Shown: positions 1 through 7,061, numbered from the stretch's first letter. The stretch: DNA of 9,208 nucleotides from JAYUHK01 sp043767025 (GCA_043767025.1 JAYUHK010000217.1:1-9208); one strand, 5' to 3'. The notes: generated from the sequence alone by a model not told the origin. Numbers and translations: made by a program.

Positions 1-110
1 CACTGCGTTATTTTTTCGTTTCAACGCCCTGCGTTGCGCCTCAAAAATGCCTTGTTATTGATTGAATTTATTTGAAAAATTAGAGTACCTTATTTTTTCC
101 TCATTCCTAA
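1..110. repeat. Palindromic repeat element, copy 1 (cut by window edge)
   Basis: This is the apex and one full arm of a repeat family found four times in the window. It matches 1604-1713 at about 106 of 110 positions by eye. The apex is a perfect 6-bp inverted repeat, CAACGC (22-27) and GCGTTG (31-36), around CCT. The outer end, CATTCCTAA (102-110), is the inverted terminal motif seen in the other copies. It touches the stop codon (111-113) of the minus-strand channel gene. No gene lies inside it. The other arm lies to the left of the window. Confidence 0.85.
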
Positions 111-938
111 CTATTCGGCGACTTGGCTAAAAATCTCTACTTTGCTTGCATTGAGCTTGCTCAAAGGGAACGAAACACGGTATCCGTCGTCATTCTGGAG
201 GGTCAGAGAGATGTTGTCCATCGCTACTATTTTGCCTTTCACGCCCTCCAAACCTATCACGTCGCCTACTTTGTATTTATTTTTGTTGGTGAAAGAAGCC
301 AGAAAGCTGGACATTATTTCTCTGGAAGCCAAGCCATAACCCAACGCAAAAGCACCGACGACACCTGCTACAATAGTAGTCAAATTTTGTTCCAAAAATC
401 CTGTACTGATGCCCGCTTGTTTGAGCGCAATGAGCAAAACATTGATAAAAATAAAATAAAAAAAGATGTTGGCGATTATCTTTGCAGAGGGGACTGCAAG
501 GGATTGGAGGGAAGAAAACAGTATTTTTTTGAGTGCTTCGGCTACCAACAATCCAATAATGAGTACCACCAACGCAGTCACGGCTTTCGGGATATAATTC
601 ACGATGTCGCTCATGAGGGCTGCTACCACAGGCATACCGAGTACGTCGGTGGCTGCCATAGCGAAGATGAGGATTAGAATGTAATAGACGACTGTGGAAA
701 GGATAGCACTGATTTTGATTTTGACGTTGGCGTTTCGCACCAAGTCAATCTCGTTGAGTTTTTCGCCAAGTCGGTCAATTTGTATCGTTTCTAATATTTT
801 TTTGATTATTTTAGAAACAATTTTGGCGACAATAACGCCAATCAAGAGCAGCACAATAGCACCCACCAATCCGGGTATGACTGCTAAAAAACTACCTAAT
901 ACTTTGTTGAGAGATTCCATAATTTTTTGTGCGTCCAT
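111..938 (-). CDS. Small mechanosensitive (MscS-family) ion channel
   Basis: A 275-residue inner-membrane protein, likely a stretch-gated channel that releases solutes on hypo-osmotic shock. About five hydrophobic helices are visible (about 18-48, 77-104, 112-142, 153-177, 187-215). The first and third have the look of the 'conserved TM helix' repeat found in CmpX-like channels. The last, with AFALGYGLASREIMSSFLA (196-214), resembles the Gly/Ala-rich pore helix TM3 of MscS. A compact beta domain follows (about 224-270: VGDVIGLEGVKGKIVAMDNISL, then DDGYRVSFPLSKL). The protein stops right after it, without the larger C-terminal alpha/beta vestibule of E. coli MscS. A second Met at residue 7 is an alternative start. 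The stop codon abuts repeat copy 1. The subfamily is less certain than the family. Confidence 0.85.
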   Translation of the reverse strand: MDAQKIMESLNKVLGSFLAVIPGLVGAIVLLLIGVIVAKIVSKIIKKILETIQIDRLGEKLNEIDLVRNANVKIKISAILSTVVYYILILIFAMAATDVLGMPVVAALMSDIVNYIPKAVTALVVLIIGLLVAEALKKILFSSLQSLAVPSAKIIANIFFYFIFINVLLIALKQAGISTGFLEQNLTTIVAGVVGAFALGYGLASREIMSSFLASFTNKNKYKVGDVIGLEGVKGKIVAMDNISLTLQNDDGYRVSFPLSKLNASKVEIFSQVAE

Positions 939-1099
939 ACATTATAAGTGTTTAAGATTGAAATTGCCTTTTTGTGCTTCATCTTTTGGTTGTTAGCGTA
1001 AAAGTAGGCAAATAAAATGAATAATAAATAAAAATGACCAATTAGTGCGGACGTTTTGCTAATTTTAACTTTCATTTAACAGTTTTATTTATTTTTTTA

Positions 1100-1222
1100 T
1101 TAGAGAACGCTTCTAAAACAAACTACCTATTTTTTTATGCTAAATTAAAACCAATCACTGCGTTATGTTTGATTCAATTCATTAAAAAAAATTAGAATAT
1201 TTTATTTCTTCTTCGCTCCTAA
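1100..1222. repeat. Palindromic repeat element, copy 2 (short form)
   Basis: A 123-bp relative of the other copies. The left end, TTAGAGAACG (1100-1109), and right end, CGCTCCTAA (1214-1222), are inverted relative to each other. The arms keep the family's order of motifs, including a TCTAAAACAAACTA block and CCAATCACTGCGTTA. The apex segment with the CAACGC/GCGTTG hairpin is missing, so this looks like an internal deletion. The stop codon of the 100-residue minus-strand gene (1202-1204) lies inside the right arm, so the last codons of that gene are element sequence. Confidence 0.75.
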
Positions 1223-1504
1223 ATTCGGTTCAGGCAATTTTTCCGAGTTCAAATGTGGCGGCTTCTGCTCAGGATTGCTGCGGCTTCTGTCGCTGCCTTC
1301 CGAGTCGGTATTGGGGTCGCCTCCCATAAAGGCGACGAAAGTGCTGAACACTTTGGTCAGATACAACTCCGTGACGCTGGCTACTCCCCGAAAGACTCCC
1401 AAGTTGTTGCGTAAATTATTTTCGACTGCGCGCTCTATGTGTGGCGGCTGTTTGAACTCCTGTGCGTCGGTGCGCTCCAAATCTTTAAAACTATTATGTG
1501 GCAT
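1202..1504 (-). CDS. Uncharacterised 100-residue soluble protein
   Basis: I do not recognise this protein. It is 100 residues long. The N-terminal half is polar (EFKQPPHIERAVENNLRNN), followed by a short amphipathic or hydrophobic stretch around residues 35-61 (NLGVFRGVASVTELYLTKV, then FVAFMGG). The tail is charged and rich in proline, serine and lysine, and ends in LGAKKK. No full transmembrane helix or signal peptide is seen. The amino-acid pattern looks more protein-like than the opposite-strand frame. It lies downstream of the sigma-factor gene on the same strand, separated by 206 bp containing repeat copy 3. An accessory or anti-sigma role would be conceivable from position alone, but nothing in the sequence shows it. 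The last six codons and the stop lie inside the terminal repeat of copy 2, so the native C-terminus may have been replaced. Confidence 0.55.
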   Translation of the reverse strand: MPHNSFKDLERTDAQEFKQPPHIERAVENNLRNNLGVFRGVASVTELYLTKVFSTFVAFMGGDPNTDSEGSDRSRSNPEQKPPHLNSEKLPEPNLGAKKK

Positions 1505-1549
1505 TTTTCTGCGTTTTTCAAATATTAAATAAAAAGTGTAATTTTATAG

Positions 1550-1713
1550 TTAAGAATGTGTCTAAAACAAAATACTCATTTTTTCTGCTGAATTACAACC
1601 AATCACTGCGTTATTTTTTCGTTTCAACGCCCTGCGTTGCGCCTCAAAAATGCCTTGTTATTGTTTGAATTTATTTGAAAAATTAGAGTAACTTATTTTT
1701 TCTTCATTCCTTA
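1550..1713. repeat. Palindromic repeat element, copy 3 (complete, 164 bp)
   Basis: The best-preserved full copy. The ends are TTAAGAATG (1550-1558) and, inverted, CATTCCTTA (1705-1713). Folding the two arms of about 80 nt onto each other gives roughly 60% matches with almost no gaps, by hand alignment. The apex hairpin CAACGC (1625-1630), CCT, GCGTTG (1634-1639) falls exactly at the midpoint of the element. There is no reading frame of note and no transposase. The right end supplies the TAA stop codon (1711-1713) of the sigma-factor gene. The left end lies about 45 bp upstream of the start of the 1202-1504 gene. No clear target-site duplication is visible. Confidence 0.88.
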
Positions 1714-2280
1714 GCGGCTGCTTGCCACTCTTTCTCGAAATAGTTCGTAATAAACTTCCTGCGCCTTGTGTTTGGCTCGCTTTATCTTCATTTTGATAGC
1801 ACTTTCTGTTTTGTCGAGTGCGTCTGCGATGTCTTTGATACTCATATCGTCTTGATATTTCATGAGCAAAATGGCTTTATCTCCGACAGGAATATTTTCT
1901 AATATTTTTTTGAGTCTTGTGACTTCCATTTCCATCAAAAAAGAATCTTCTACGTCCACATCGGCTACTTTTTCAGCTCGCTCTGGCTCATCAGAGAACA
2001 ATACTTTTTCTTTCTTTCCCTTCCTCAAAATATCAATACAATAGTTGTAAGTAATAGAATAAATCCAAGTCGAAAATTGTGATTTTTCGCTGAATCCCGC
2101 CAAGTTTAAAAATATTTTCATGAAAATATCCTGCATTGCGTCTTGGGCGGCGGCTTCTTCTTTGAGAAGTGATATGCACTTTCCGAACACTTTGCCCGAG
2201 TACTTTCGGTAAAGTTGCGAAAAATGTTCAGCGTCTTGTGTCTTTAAATAAAGACGAATGATTTCGTTATCCGTCATCAT
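1711..2280 (-). CDS. RNA polymerase ECF-type sigma-70 factor
   Basis: A 189-residue alternative sigma factor of the group 4 (ECF) size. Region 2 spans about residues 15-88: YRKYSGKVFGKC, then the core-binding DAMQDIFMKIF (47-57) and the promoter-melting FSTWIYSITYNYCIDILRK (69-87). A short acidic linker (about 97-117) leads to region 4 (about 118-175), with the -35-reading helix-turn-helix MSIKDIADALDKTESAIKMK (146-165). Regions 1 and 3 are absent, as usual for ECF factors. The second Met (residue 2) is an equally plausible start. No anti-sigma gene with a membrane helix follows. The next gene is the small 1202-1504 protein, beyond repeat copy 3. The stop codon is the first triplet of that repeat. 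The regulon cannot be inferred. Confidence 0.93.
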   Translation of the reverse strand: MMTDNEIIRLYLKTQDAEHFSQLYRKYSGKVFGKCISLLKEEAAAQDAMQDIFMKIFLNLAGFSEKSQFSTWIYSITYNYCIDILRKGKKEKVLFSDEPERAEKVADVDVEDSFLMEMEVTRLKKILENIPVGDKAILLMKYQDDMSIKDIADALDKTESAIKMKIKRAKHKAQEVYYELFRERVASSR

Positions 2281-2407
2281 AATAGTTTCCCTTTGTTTCG
2301 GCGTTTGCTTTCGTTGGTTGAAAAAAAGTAGTCTAAATTTATTAAAAAAATTGACCCAATTGTTTTTGTTTTCAAAACAAATTTAGGACGCAAAAGAATC
2401 AAAAAGA

Positions 2408-2455
2408 TACATTTTTTGTTCTTTTGAAAAAATAATAATTTTACAAAAAAATGTA
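2408..2455. repeat. AT-rich inverted repeat between divergent genes
   Basis: Arms of 12-13 nt (2408-2419 and 2443-2455) are complementary except for one extra A, around a 23-nt spacer. The A/T runs mean it could act as a weak terminator in either direction or as a symmetric binding site. The sequence alone does not decide between these. Confidence 0.4.
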
Positions 2456-2599
2456 ATTGTGTGACTTTATTCTCCTACGTCAATCAAAATAAGGGTTAAT
2501 TTTCAGGCACGAAAAAATAATTTATACGCTTTTATTTATCTATCAGAGGCTTTTTTGCTAAAAAATATTTTTTTTTCAATCTTTTATCCAAAAACGCCT

Positions 2600-2607
2600 T
2601 ATCTTTG
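2600..2607 (+). promoter_or_regulatory. Putative mreB promoter -7 element
   Basis: TATCTTTG matches the Bacteroidota sigma-A -7 consensus TAnnTTTG exactly. It lies about 150 bp upstream of the mreB start, giving a leader of about 140 nt. No clear TTG at the -33 spacing was found, only a T-rich run. Confidence 0.4.
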
Positions 2608-2753
2608 CCCATTGGAGATGCAAATACGATAAGCTGTCGGGTTTTTTTGTTGAGTTCAGTTACTTGCAGCATTATTTTTTTTCGTTTCACACAAAAACAA
2701 GCTTTTATCACCAACACTCGGAACGGTTCCGACATAACACTGCCCAACTATTA

Positions 2754-3785
2754 ATGAAATTGTTCAATTTTTTTACGCAAGAAATTGCAATTGACCTTGG
2801 CACCGCCAACACACTCATCATACAGAACGATAAAGTCGTCGTAGATGAGCCTTCTATCGTAGCCATTGACCGTCGCACAGGGCAGACCATTGCCGTAGGC
2901 AGTCGCGCGATGCAAATGCACGAAAAAACTCACGACAACATCAAGACCGTCCGACCACTCAAAGATGGCGTAATCGCTGACTTCACGGCTGCGGAAAGCA
3001 TGATAGAAGGACTTATCAATATGACGGGGACGCAACGGAAGTTTTTTACGCACCTCAAAATGGTCATCTGTATTCCTTCGGGCATCACGGAAGTCGAAAA
3101 ACGCGCCGTATTCGACTCCGCCGACAAAGTGAACTCTAAAGAAACATATCTTATCCACGAGCCGATGGCGGCTGCGCTGGGCATCGGGTTGGACGTAGAA
3201 GAACCTATCGGCAACATGGTGATTGATATTGGGGGCGGCACGACCGAAATCGCCGTCATCGCCTTGTCGGGCATCGTGTGTGACCAATCTATTCGCATCG
3301 CTGGCGATGAATTTACGAATGATATTATGAATTATATCAAACGACAACACAATATGCTCATCGGAGAGCGGACGGCAGAGCAGATAAAAATTCACGTCGG
3401 CTCGGCGTTGCCAGAGTTAGAGAATCCGCCACCTGACTACGCCGTGAACGGTCGTGACTTGATGACGGGAATACCGCGCCAAATCTTGATTTCGTATGGC
3501 GAAACCGCTCACGCACTTGACAAATCCATCTCCAAAGTAGAGGAAGCAATCTTGAAAGCGTTGGAAACTACGCCTCCCGAGTTGGCTTCTGATATTTATA
3601 AAACTGGCTTGTACCTGACTGGCGGCGGCGCATTGCTGCGCGGCTTGGACAAACGGATAGCAGCTAAAACAAAACTACCCGTCCACGTAGCGGACGACCC
3701 ATTGCGTGCGGTAGTGCGTGGTACGGGAATTGCGCTGAAGAATACGGATAAATTTTCGTTTTTAATTGATAGAAAAAGCGTGTAG
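2754..3785 (+). CDS. mreB: Rod shape-determining protein MreB (bacterial actin)
   Basis: A 343-residue actin-like ATPase that polymerises under the inner membrane and positions the elongation machinery for peptidoglycan synthesis. The start at 2754 gives MKLFNFFTQEIAIDLGTANT, the usual MreB N-terminus. An in-frame ATG 30 codons upstream would add a tail not seen in the family. The amphipathic N-terminus (LFNFF) suits membrane binding. Phosphate-1 motif AIDLGTANTL is at 12-21, phosphate-2 IDIGGGTTEIAVI at 157-169 and the adenosine motif LTGGGALLRGLDK at 288-300. TPPELASDI (273-281) is also typical. The length is normal and no key residue is missing. It is followed after 147 bp by mreC. The leader has no Shine-Dalgarno. 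Confidence 0.98.
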   Translation: MKLFNFFTQEIAIDLGTANTLIIQNDKVVVDEPSIVAIDRRTGQTIAVGSRAMQMHEKTHDNIKTVRPLKDGVIADFTAAESMIEGLINMTGTQRKFFTHLKMVICIPSGITEVEKRAVFDSADKVNSKETYLIHEPMAAALGIGLDVEEPIGNMVIDIGGGTTEIAVIALSGIVCDQSIRIAGDEFTNDIMNYIKRQHNMLIGERTAEQIKIHVGSALPELENPPPDYAVNGRDLMTGIPRQILISYGETAHALDKSISKVEEAILKALETTPPELASDIYKTGLYLTGGGALLRGLDKRIAAKTKLPVHVADDPLRAVVRGTGIALKNTDKFSFLIDRKSV

Positions 3786-3932
3786 TGAGCAGGAAGAAAA
3801 TAGAGTCCATACCAATCTAAAAGTTGGGAAAGCGAGCTTTGGGGGTAGATGATAGAAAGACGTAATCTTGATTTCTACACACGGTGGCTCGTCGCCTGAC
3901 CTTCGGAACATCTACTACTTTCTGTTTTTTCT

Positions 3933-4769
3933 ATGCAAAATATACTTTTTTTAGTTTTCAAATACGGCGGCTTTTTGCTCTTTCTACTTTTGGAAGGAAT
4001 CTGTATGTATTTGGTGGTGCAGTACAACCATCGGCAGCAGGAAATTTATGTCAGCTCCGCCAACGAGTGGTCGGGAGCTGTCTATTCGCAGTACGACAAT
4101 TTGGTAAAATACACCAACCTTTCGAGCGTAGCGGACAGCTTGGCAGCCGAAAATGCAGCCCTGCGAGCGACGCTGCGCAATGCACAGTTTGAAAAAACAT
4201 TGCTTCGCGACACAGCTTCCACGAAGTTGGACAGCTTCGTGCAGCAATACACTTTCGTAGCAGCCAAGGTTATCAACAATTCGGTATCCAACAACAATAA
4301 TTTTATTACCATCAATCGCGGCTCGTCGGACGGCGTGAAAGTAGGCATGGGCGTGATTTCTTCCAACGGAGTGGTTGGGATTGTGCGCGGTGTTTCGGCG
4401 CATTTTGCCCAAATCATGTCTATCCTTCACAAACAAACTCGCGTCAGTGCTTCCCTCAAACACAACAGTTACTTCGGCTCTTTGGTGTGGCGCGGCAACG
4501 ACCCACAGTTTGCGACCCTCGAAGATATTCCGAAGCACGCCGCCATGAAAGCAGGCGACACTATCCAAGCGAGCGGACTTTCTACTATCTTTCCGGGCGG
4601 CTTGATGATTGGTACGGTCGAGTCTTTTCGCAACAAAGCAGGCAGTAATTTTTATTCTATTCAAGTAAAATTGAGCTGCGACATGAGCAATTTACAATAT
4701 GTGTATGTGGTAGATAATTTATTCAAAAAAGAACAAGCCGAATTGGAGAAGGAACACCGCAATGAATAG
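3933..4769 (+). CDS. mreC: Rod shape-determining protein MreC
   Basis: A 278-residue bitopic inner-membrane protein that links MreB and MreD to periplasmic elongasome enzymes such as PBP2. There is a short cytoplasmic N-terminus and one membrane helix at about residues 10-30 (YGGFLLFLLLEGICMYLVVQ). A probable coiled coil with SLAAENAALRATLRNAQF covers about 62-95. The periplasmic MreC beta domain runs from about 108 to 262, with INRGSSDGVKVGMGVIS (127-143), NGVVGIV (145-151) and ASGLSTIFPGGLMIGTV (213-229). The length is normal for Bacteroidota. Its last eight bases overlap the start of mreD, so the two are probably translationally coupled. The 147-bp gap from mreB is longer than usual inside an operon and could hold a further promoter. 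Confidence 0.96.
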   Translation: MQNILFLVFKYGGFLLFLLLEGICMYLVVQYNHRQQEIYVSSANEWSGAVYSQYDNLVKYTNLSSVADSLAAENAALRATLRNAQFEKTLLRDTASTKLDSFVQQYTFVAAKVINNSVSNNNNFITINRGSSDGVKVGMGVISSNGVVGIVRGVSAHFAQIMSILHKQTRVSASLKHNSYFGSLVWRGNDPQFATLEDIPKHAAMKAGDTIQASGLSTIFPGGLMIGTVESFRNKAGSNFYSIQVKLSCDMSNLQYVYVVDNLFKKEQAELEKEHRNE

Positions 4770-5286
4770 CACTATTCTCTCGAATATTTTGCGTTTTGTG
4801 GGGCTTACGCTGCTGCAAGTTCTTATCCTCAAACGCATGACGATAGGCAGCAGCGATGGGTTCAATTACCTGCAAATCATGCTTTATCCAGTTTTTTTGC
4901 TCCTTTTACCTATCAAAACGCCGCACGCATTGAGTGTTTTGTTGGGCTTTGCGATAGGTATTTTGGTAGATATTTTTTATGGCTCGCTGGGCGTTCATGC
5001 GGCGGCGAGTGTTTTGACGGGCTTTGTGCGCCCGATATTGTTGAGTTATTTAGAACCCAAAGCCGGCTACGGTACCAATATAGCACCTACCAAAAGTAAG
5101 TTGGGCATCGCGTGGTTTTTGCGTTATTCGAGTTTGCTCATTTTTTTGCACCTCTTTTTTTACTTCTCCGTAGATGCTTTTACCTTCGTTTACATCGTAG
5201 ATATTTTGCTCAAAACTATTGTTAGTTTTATTTTTACTATGGTTTTCGTAATCGTCTATCAGTACCTTTTAGAGCCAAAAGAGTGA
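4762..5286 (+). CDS. mreD: Rod shape-determining protein MreD
   Basis: A 174-residue polytopic inner-membrane protein of the elongation complex. Five to six hydrophobic segments are visible (about 10-28, 36-50, 54-73, 78-97, 117-137, 143-169). The family-typical stretch GILVDIFYGSLGVHAAASVL is at 66-85. It starts inside the end of mreC (overlap ATGAATAG), which strongly supports one transcript. The family is weakly conserved in sequence, so the call rests on hydropathy, that motif and position. In many Bacteroidota the PBP2 gene (mrdA) and rodA come next. Here the following gene is an unrelated TPR protein after 191 bp. Confidence 0.93.
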   Translation: MNSTILSNILRFVGLTLLQVLILKRMTIGSSDGFNYLQIMLYPVFLLLLPIKTPHALSVLLGFAIGILVDIFYGSLGVHAAASVLTGFVRPILLSYLEPKAGYGTNIAPTKSKLGIAWFLRYSSLLIFLHLFFYFSVDAFTFVYIVDILLKTIVSFIFTMVFVIVYQYLLEPKE

Positions 5287-5302
5287 AATAAGCAAATTCA
5301 AT

Positions 5303-5320
5303 AATATTTTACAAAATATT
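5303..5320. terminator. Weak AT-only hairpin after mreD
   Basis: AATATTTT (5303-5310) and AAAATATT (5313-5320) are perfectly complementary, with a practical loop of four nucleotides. It lies 17 bp after the mreD stop. It has no GC pairs and no clean T-run, so a terminator role is only suggested by position. Confidence 0.3.
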
Positions 5321-5477
5321 GATTGTCAATGTTTTATAAATAAAAAATCCGTACAATATTTCCTCGATTGAAGGTAACAAAAAACCGTCCGCCCGACTGT
5401 TACCGTATGTGAGAGTAACAATAAATAATTTTAAATTCATTCGTCCTCAAAATTTTCAAACACAAAAATTCTTCAAA

Positions 5478-6812
5478 ATGAAAAAAACATTCATTTATGC
5501 TATTTTCGCAGCCTTTTTTATGGTCTTGGTAGGCTTTGTTTTTCTAAAAAACCATACTGCCTCCGAAAAAAATTTCCAACTCATAGAGCGAAAAGGCGAA
5601 CTCGCCAACTCGCCTGAATGGAAAACCGTCCGAGCGCGGGCGGAAAAATTGACCAAGACTATGGAGCAAAATCCTTCCGACATCAACACCAAGTTGCAAT
5701 TAGCCGCCGTTTTTATCCAAGAAGGACGTACTACCGGCAATCGTATTTACTACGACATGGCGGCAATGAAATATGTGAACGACGTACTCAAATCGGACTC
5801 CCTCAACTTTGACGCACTCACATTCAAAGCCACTTTGCAGCTCGCTCAACACCACTTTTCAGACGGATTGCAGACGGCACAAAAGGCGCAGCAAAAAAAT
5901 CCTTACAATGCTTTTATTTACGGAATGTTGGTAGATGCCAACGTAGAGTTGGGCAACTACACGGAAGCGGTAGATAATTCGGATAAAATGATGTCTATTC
6001 GTCCTGACTTGCGTTCTTACTCGCGAGTGTCTTACCTTCGCGAGATACACGGCGATTATGCTGGAGCTATCGAAGCGATGAACTTGGCGGTTTCGGCAGG
6101 CGCACCGGGCGACGAAGGCACCGAATGGGCGCGCGTGCATCTGGGACAGCTTTTTGAATATGTCGGAGATGCCAAAAATGCCGAAATGCAATATTTGACG
6201 GCACTCAACGAAAGACCCAACTACGGATACGCTTACGCTGGATTGGCGCGTTTGGCTACCGCAAAAAAAGAATATCCGAAAGCCGTCGCTTTGTACCAAA
6301 AAGCCGACTCATTGGTCATGGACTGTGTGTTTCAGGAGAGTTTGGTAGATGTTTATACGCTGGCTCAACAGCCACAACAAGCCGAAGCTGCCGCTCAATC
6401 CGTCCTTTCGACACTCAATAAAGACGCTCAAAGCGGCTTGAAAGACGAAAGCATCGGACACTATGCAGACCGCGAGTTGGCGCACGCTTATTTAGAAATA
6501 AAAAATTACGACAAAGCCGTAGAACACGCTTTGATAGAATACAACCGTCGCCCTGCGAATATTGATGTCAATGAAACTGTCGCGTGGGTTTATTTCAAAA
6601 AAGGAGATGCCGCTAAAGCATTGCCTTACATCCAGACTGCGCTGAAAACAAAAAGTCAAAACCCTACGCTCAACGCTCGTGCAGGGTTGATTTTGGCGCA
6701 AGCGGGAGAAAATGCAGCCGCAAAAAAATGTCTTACTTTGGCGTTCCAAAACAACGCTTATCTCTACGAACCGCTGAAAGTAGAGGCTCAAAAAGCACTC
6801 GCAAAGTTGTAA
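5478..6812 (+). CDS. Membrane-anchored tetratricopeptide-repeat (TPR) protein
   Basis: 444 residues. The N-terminus MKKTFIYAIFAAFFMVLVGF is a signal anchor or uncleaved signal peptide, so the rest probably faces the periplasm. The body is a helical TPR solenoid, about eight or nine repeats. Units are recognisable from helix-pair patterns ending in a proline-containing turn: about 71-105, 112-142 (DALTFKATLQLAQHHFSDGL), 145-176, 182-208, 218-247 (VHLGQLFEYVGDAKNAEMQY), 250-278, 334-359 and 364-390. TPRs bind protein partners; no catalytic motif is seen. The start at 5478 places the hydrophobic segment at the N-terminus. A GTG at 5409 would add 23 polar residues ahead of it and is less likely. 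A partnership with the downstream HupE-like protein is possible, but the 365-bp gap argues against a simple operon. Confidence 0.9.
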   Translation: MKKTFIYAIFAAFFMVLVGFVFLKNHTASEKNFQLIERKGELANSPEWKTVRARAEKLTKTMEQNPSDINTKLQLAAVFIQEGRTTGNRIYYDMAAMKYVNDVLKSDSLNFDALTFKATLQLAQHHFSDGLQTAQKAQQKNPYNAFIYGMLVDANVELGNYTEAVDNSDKMMSIRPDLRSYSRVSYLREIHGDYAGAIEAMNLAVSAGAPGDEGTEWARVHLGQLFEYVGDAKNAEMQYLTALNERPNYGYAYAGLARLATAKKEYPKAVALYQKADSLVMDCVFQESLVDVYTLAQQPQQAEAAAQSVLSTLNKDAQSGLKDESIGHYADRELAHAYLEIKNYDKAVEHALIEYNRRPANIDVNETVAWVYFKKGDAAKALPYIQTALKTKSQNPTLNARAGLILAQAGENAAAKKCLTLAFQNNAYLYEPLKVEAQKALAKL

Positions 6813-6958
6813 GGAATAGATAAATATTTGACCAAAAATAGTTTGCATCAAAACGAATTAGATTTTAAGTATTTGCAAAGAATTACTTGTGTTTCATAAT
6901 ATTGTAACTAATTGACAACCCATTAATTATGTAACTAAAAATTGACCACTAAAAAACT

Positions 6959-7021
6959 ACTTATCATTCAATATTCGGCGTTCCTTGTTCGATATTCGAT
7001 ATTTGTTGTTTGACACTTATA
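6959..7021. repeat. Degenerate tandem heptamer repeat (nine 7-bp units)
   Basis: The sequence reads in register as ACTTATC, ATTCAAT, ATTCGGC, GTTCCTT, GTTCGAT, ATTCGAT, ATTTGTT, GTTTGAC and ACTTATA. The core consensus is about RTTCGAY. The first and last units are almost the same (ACTTATC/ACTTATA) and bracket seven core units. A fragment of the same pattern (TTTAATATTCGAC) occurs inside repeat copy 4 near 7876. Confidence 0.6.
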
Positions 7022-7034
7022 AGGAATGTATAAT
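7006..7034 (+). promoter_or_regulatory. Possible sigma-70-like promoter for the hupE-like gene
   Basis: TTGTTT (7006-7011), 17 bp, then TATAAT (7029-7034). A better TTGACA (7010-7015) is only 13 bp from the TATAAT. If used, the transcript would start near 7041 and both hairpins at 7062-7138 would be in a leader of about 137 nt. Bacteroidota promoters usually differ from this form, so confidence is low. Confidence 0.3.
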
Positions 7035-7061
7035 TTGGTTTTTTTTAATAAAAATAAACCG

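Larger units (their letters stand above)
2281..2753. other. Divergent intergenic region between sigma factor and mreB
   Basis: 473 bp, very AT-rich, with no convincing gene. It must hold promoters in both directions. On the minus strand a TAAATTTG match to the Bacteroidota -7 consensus TAnnTTTG lies at 2378-2385, without a clear -33 partner. The mreB promoter candidate is listed separately. An inverted repeat, TACATTTTTTGT (2408-2419) and ACAAAAAAATGTA (2443-2455), sits near the middle. A minus-strand frame at 2532-2747 is not believed to be a gene. Confidence 0.6.

Noticed and set aside
123..677. A 184-codon plus-strand frame opposite the channel gene
   Set aside because: The minus-strand frame has clear membrane helices and an MscS beta domain. 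The plus frame has no motif and an odd composition.
1550..1713. Repeat copy 3 as a canonical intrinsic terminator
   Set aside because: The stem is long and imperfect, and no T-run follows the palindrome on the minus-strand transcript.
2532..2747. A 71-codon minus-strand frame in the sigma-mreB gap
   Set aside because: It lies in AT-rich promoter DNA, is lysine-rich from A/T runs, shows no family motif and overlaps the likely mreB leader.
2664..2753. Upstream ATG extending mreB by 30 residues
   Set aside because: The MreB family starts at MKLFNFFTQEIAIDLG. The extension is rich in His/Phe and unlike any MreB N-terminus I know.
2751..3395. A 214-codon minus-strand frame opposite mreB
   Set aside because: It is a mirror frame of a certain gene, rich in His/Arg/Asp, with no recognisable family.
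3829..3840. AAAGC/GCTTT inverted repeat between mreB and mreC as a terminator
   Set aside because: The loop would be two bases, the stem is five pairs, and no T-run follows.
5409..5477. GTG start adding 23 residues to the TPR protein
   Set aside because: It would bury the hydrophobic signal-anchor behind a polar stretch. The ATG at 5478 gives a typical MKKTF signal start.
6959..7021. The heptamer array as a CRISPR
   Set aside because: The units are 7 bp and contiguous, without spacers, and no cas gene is present.
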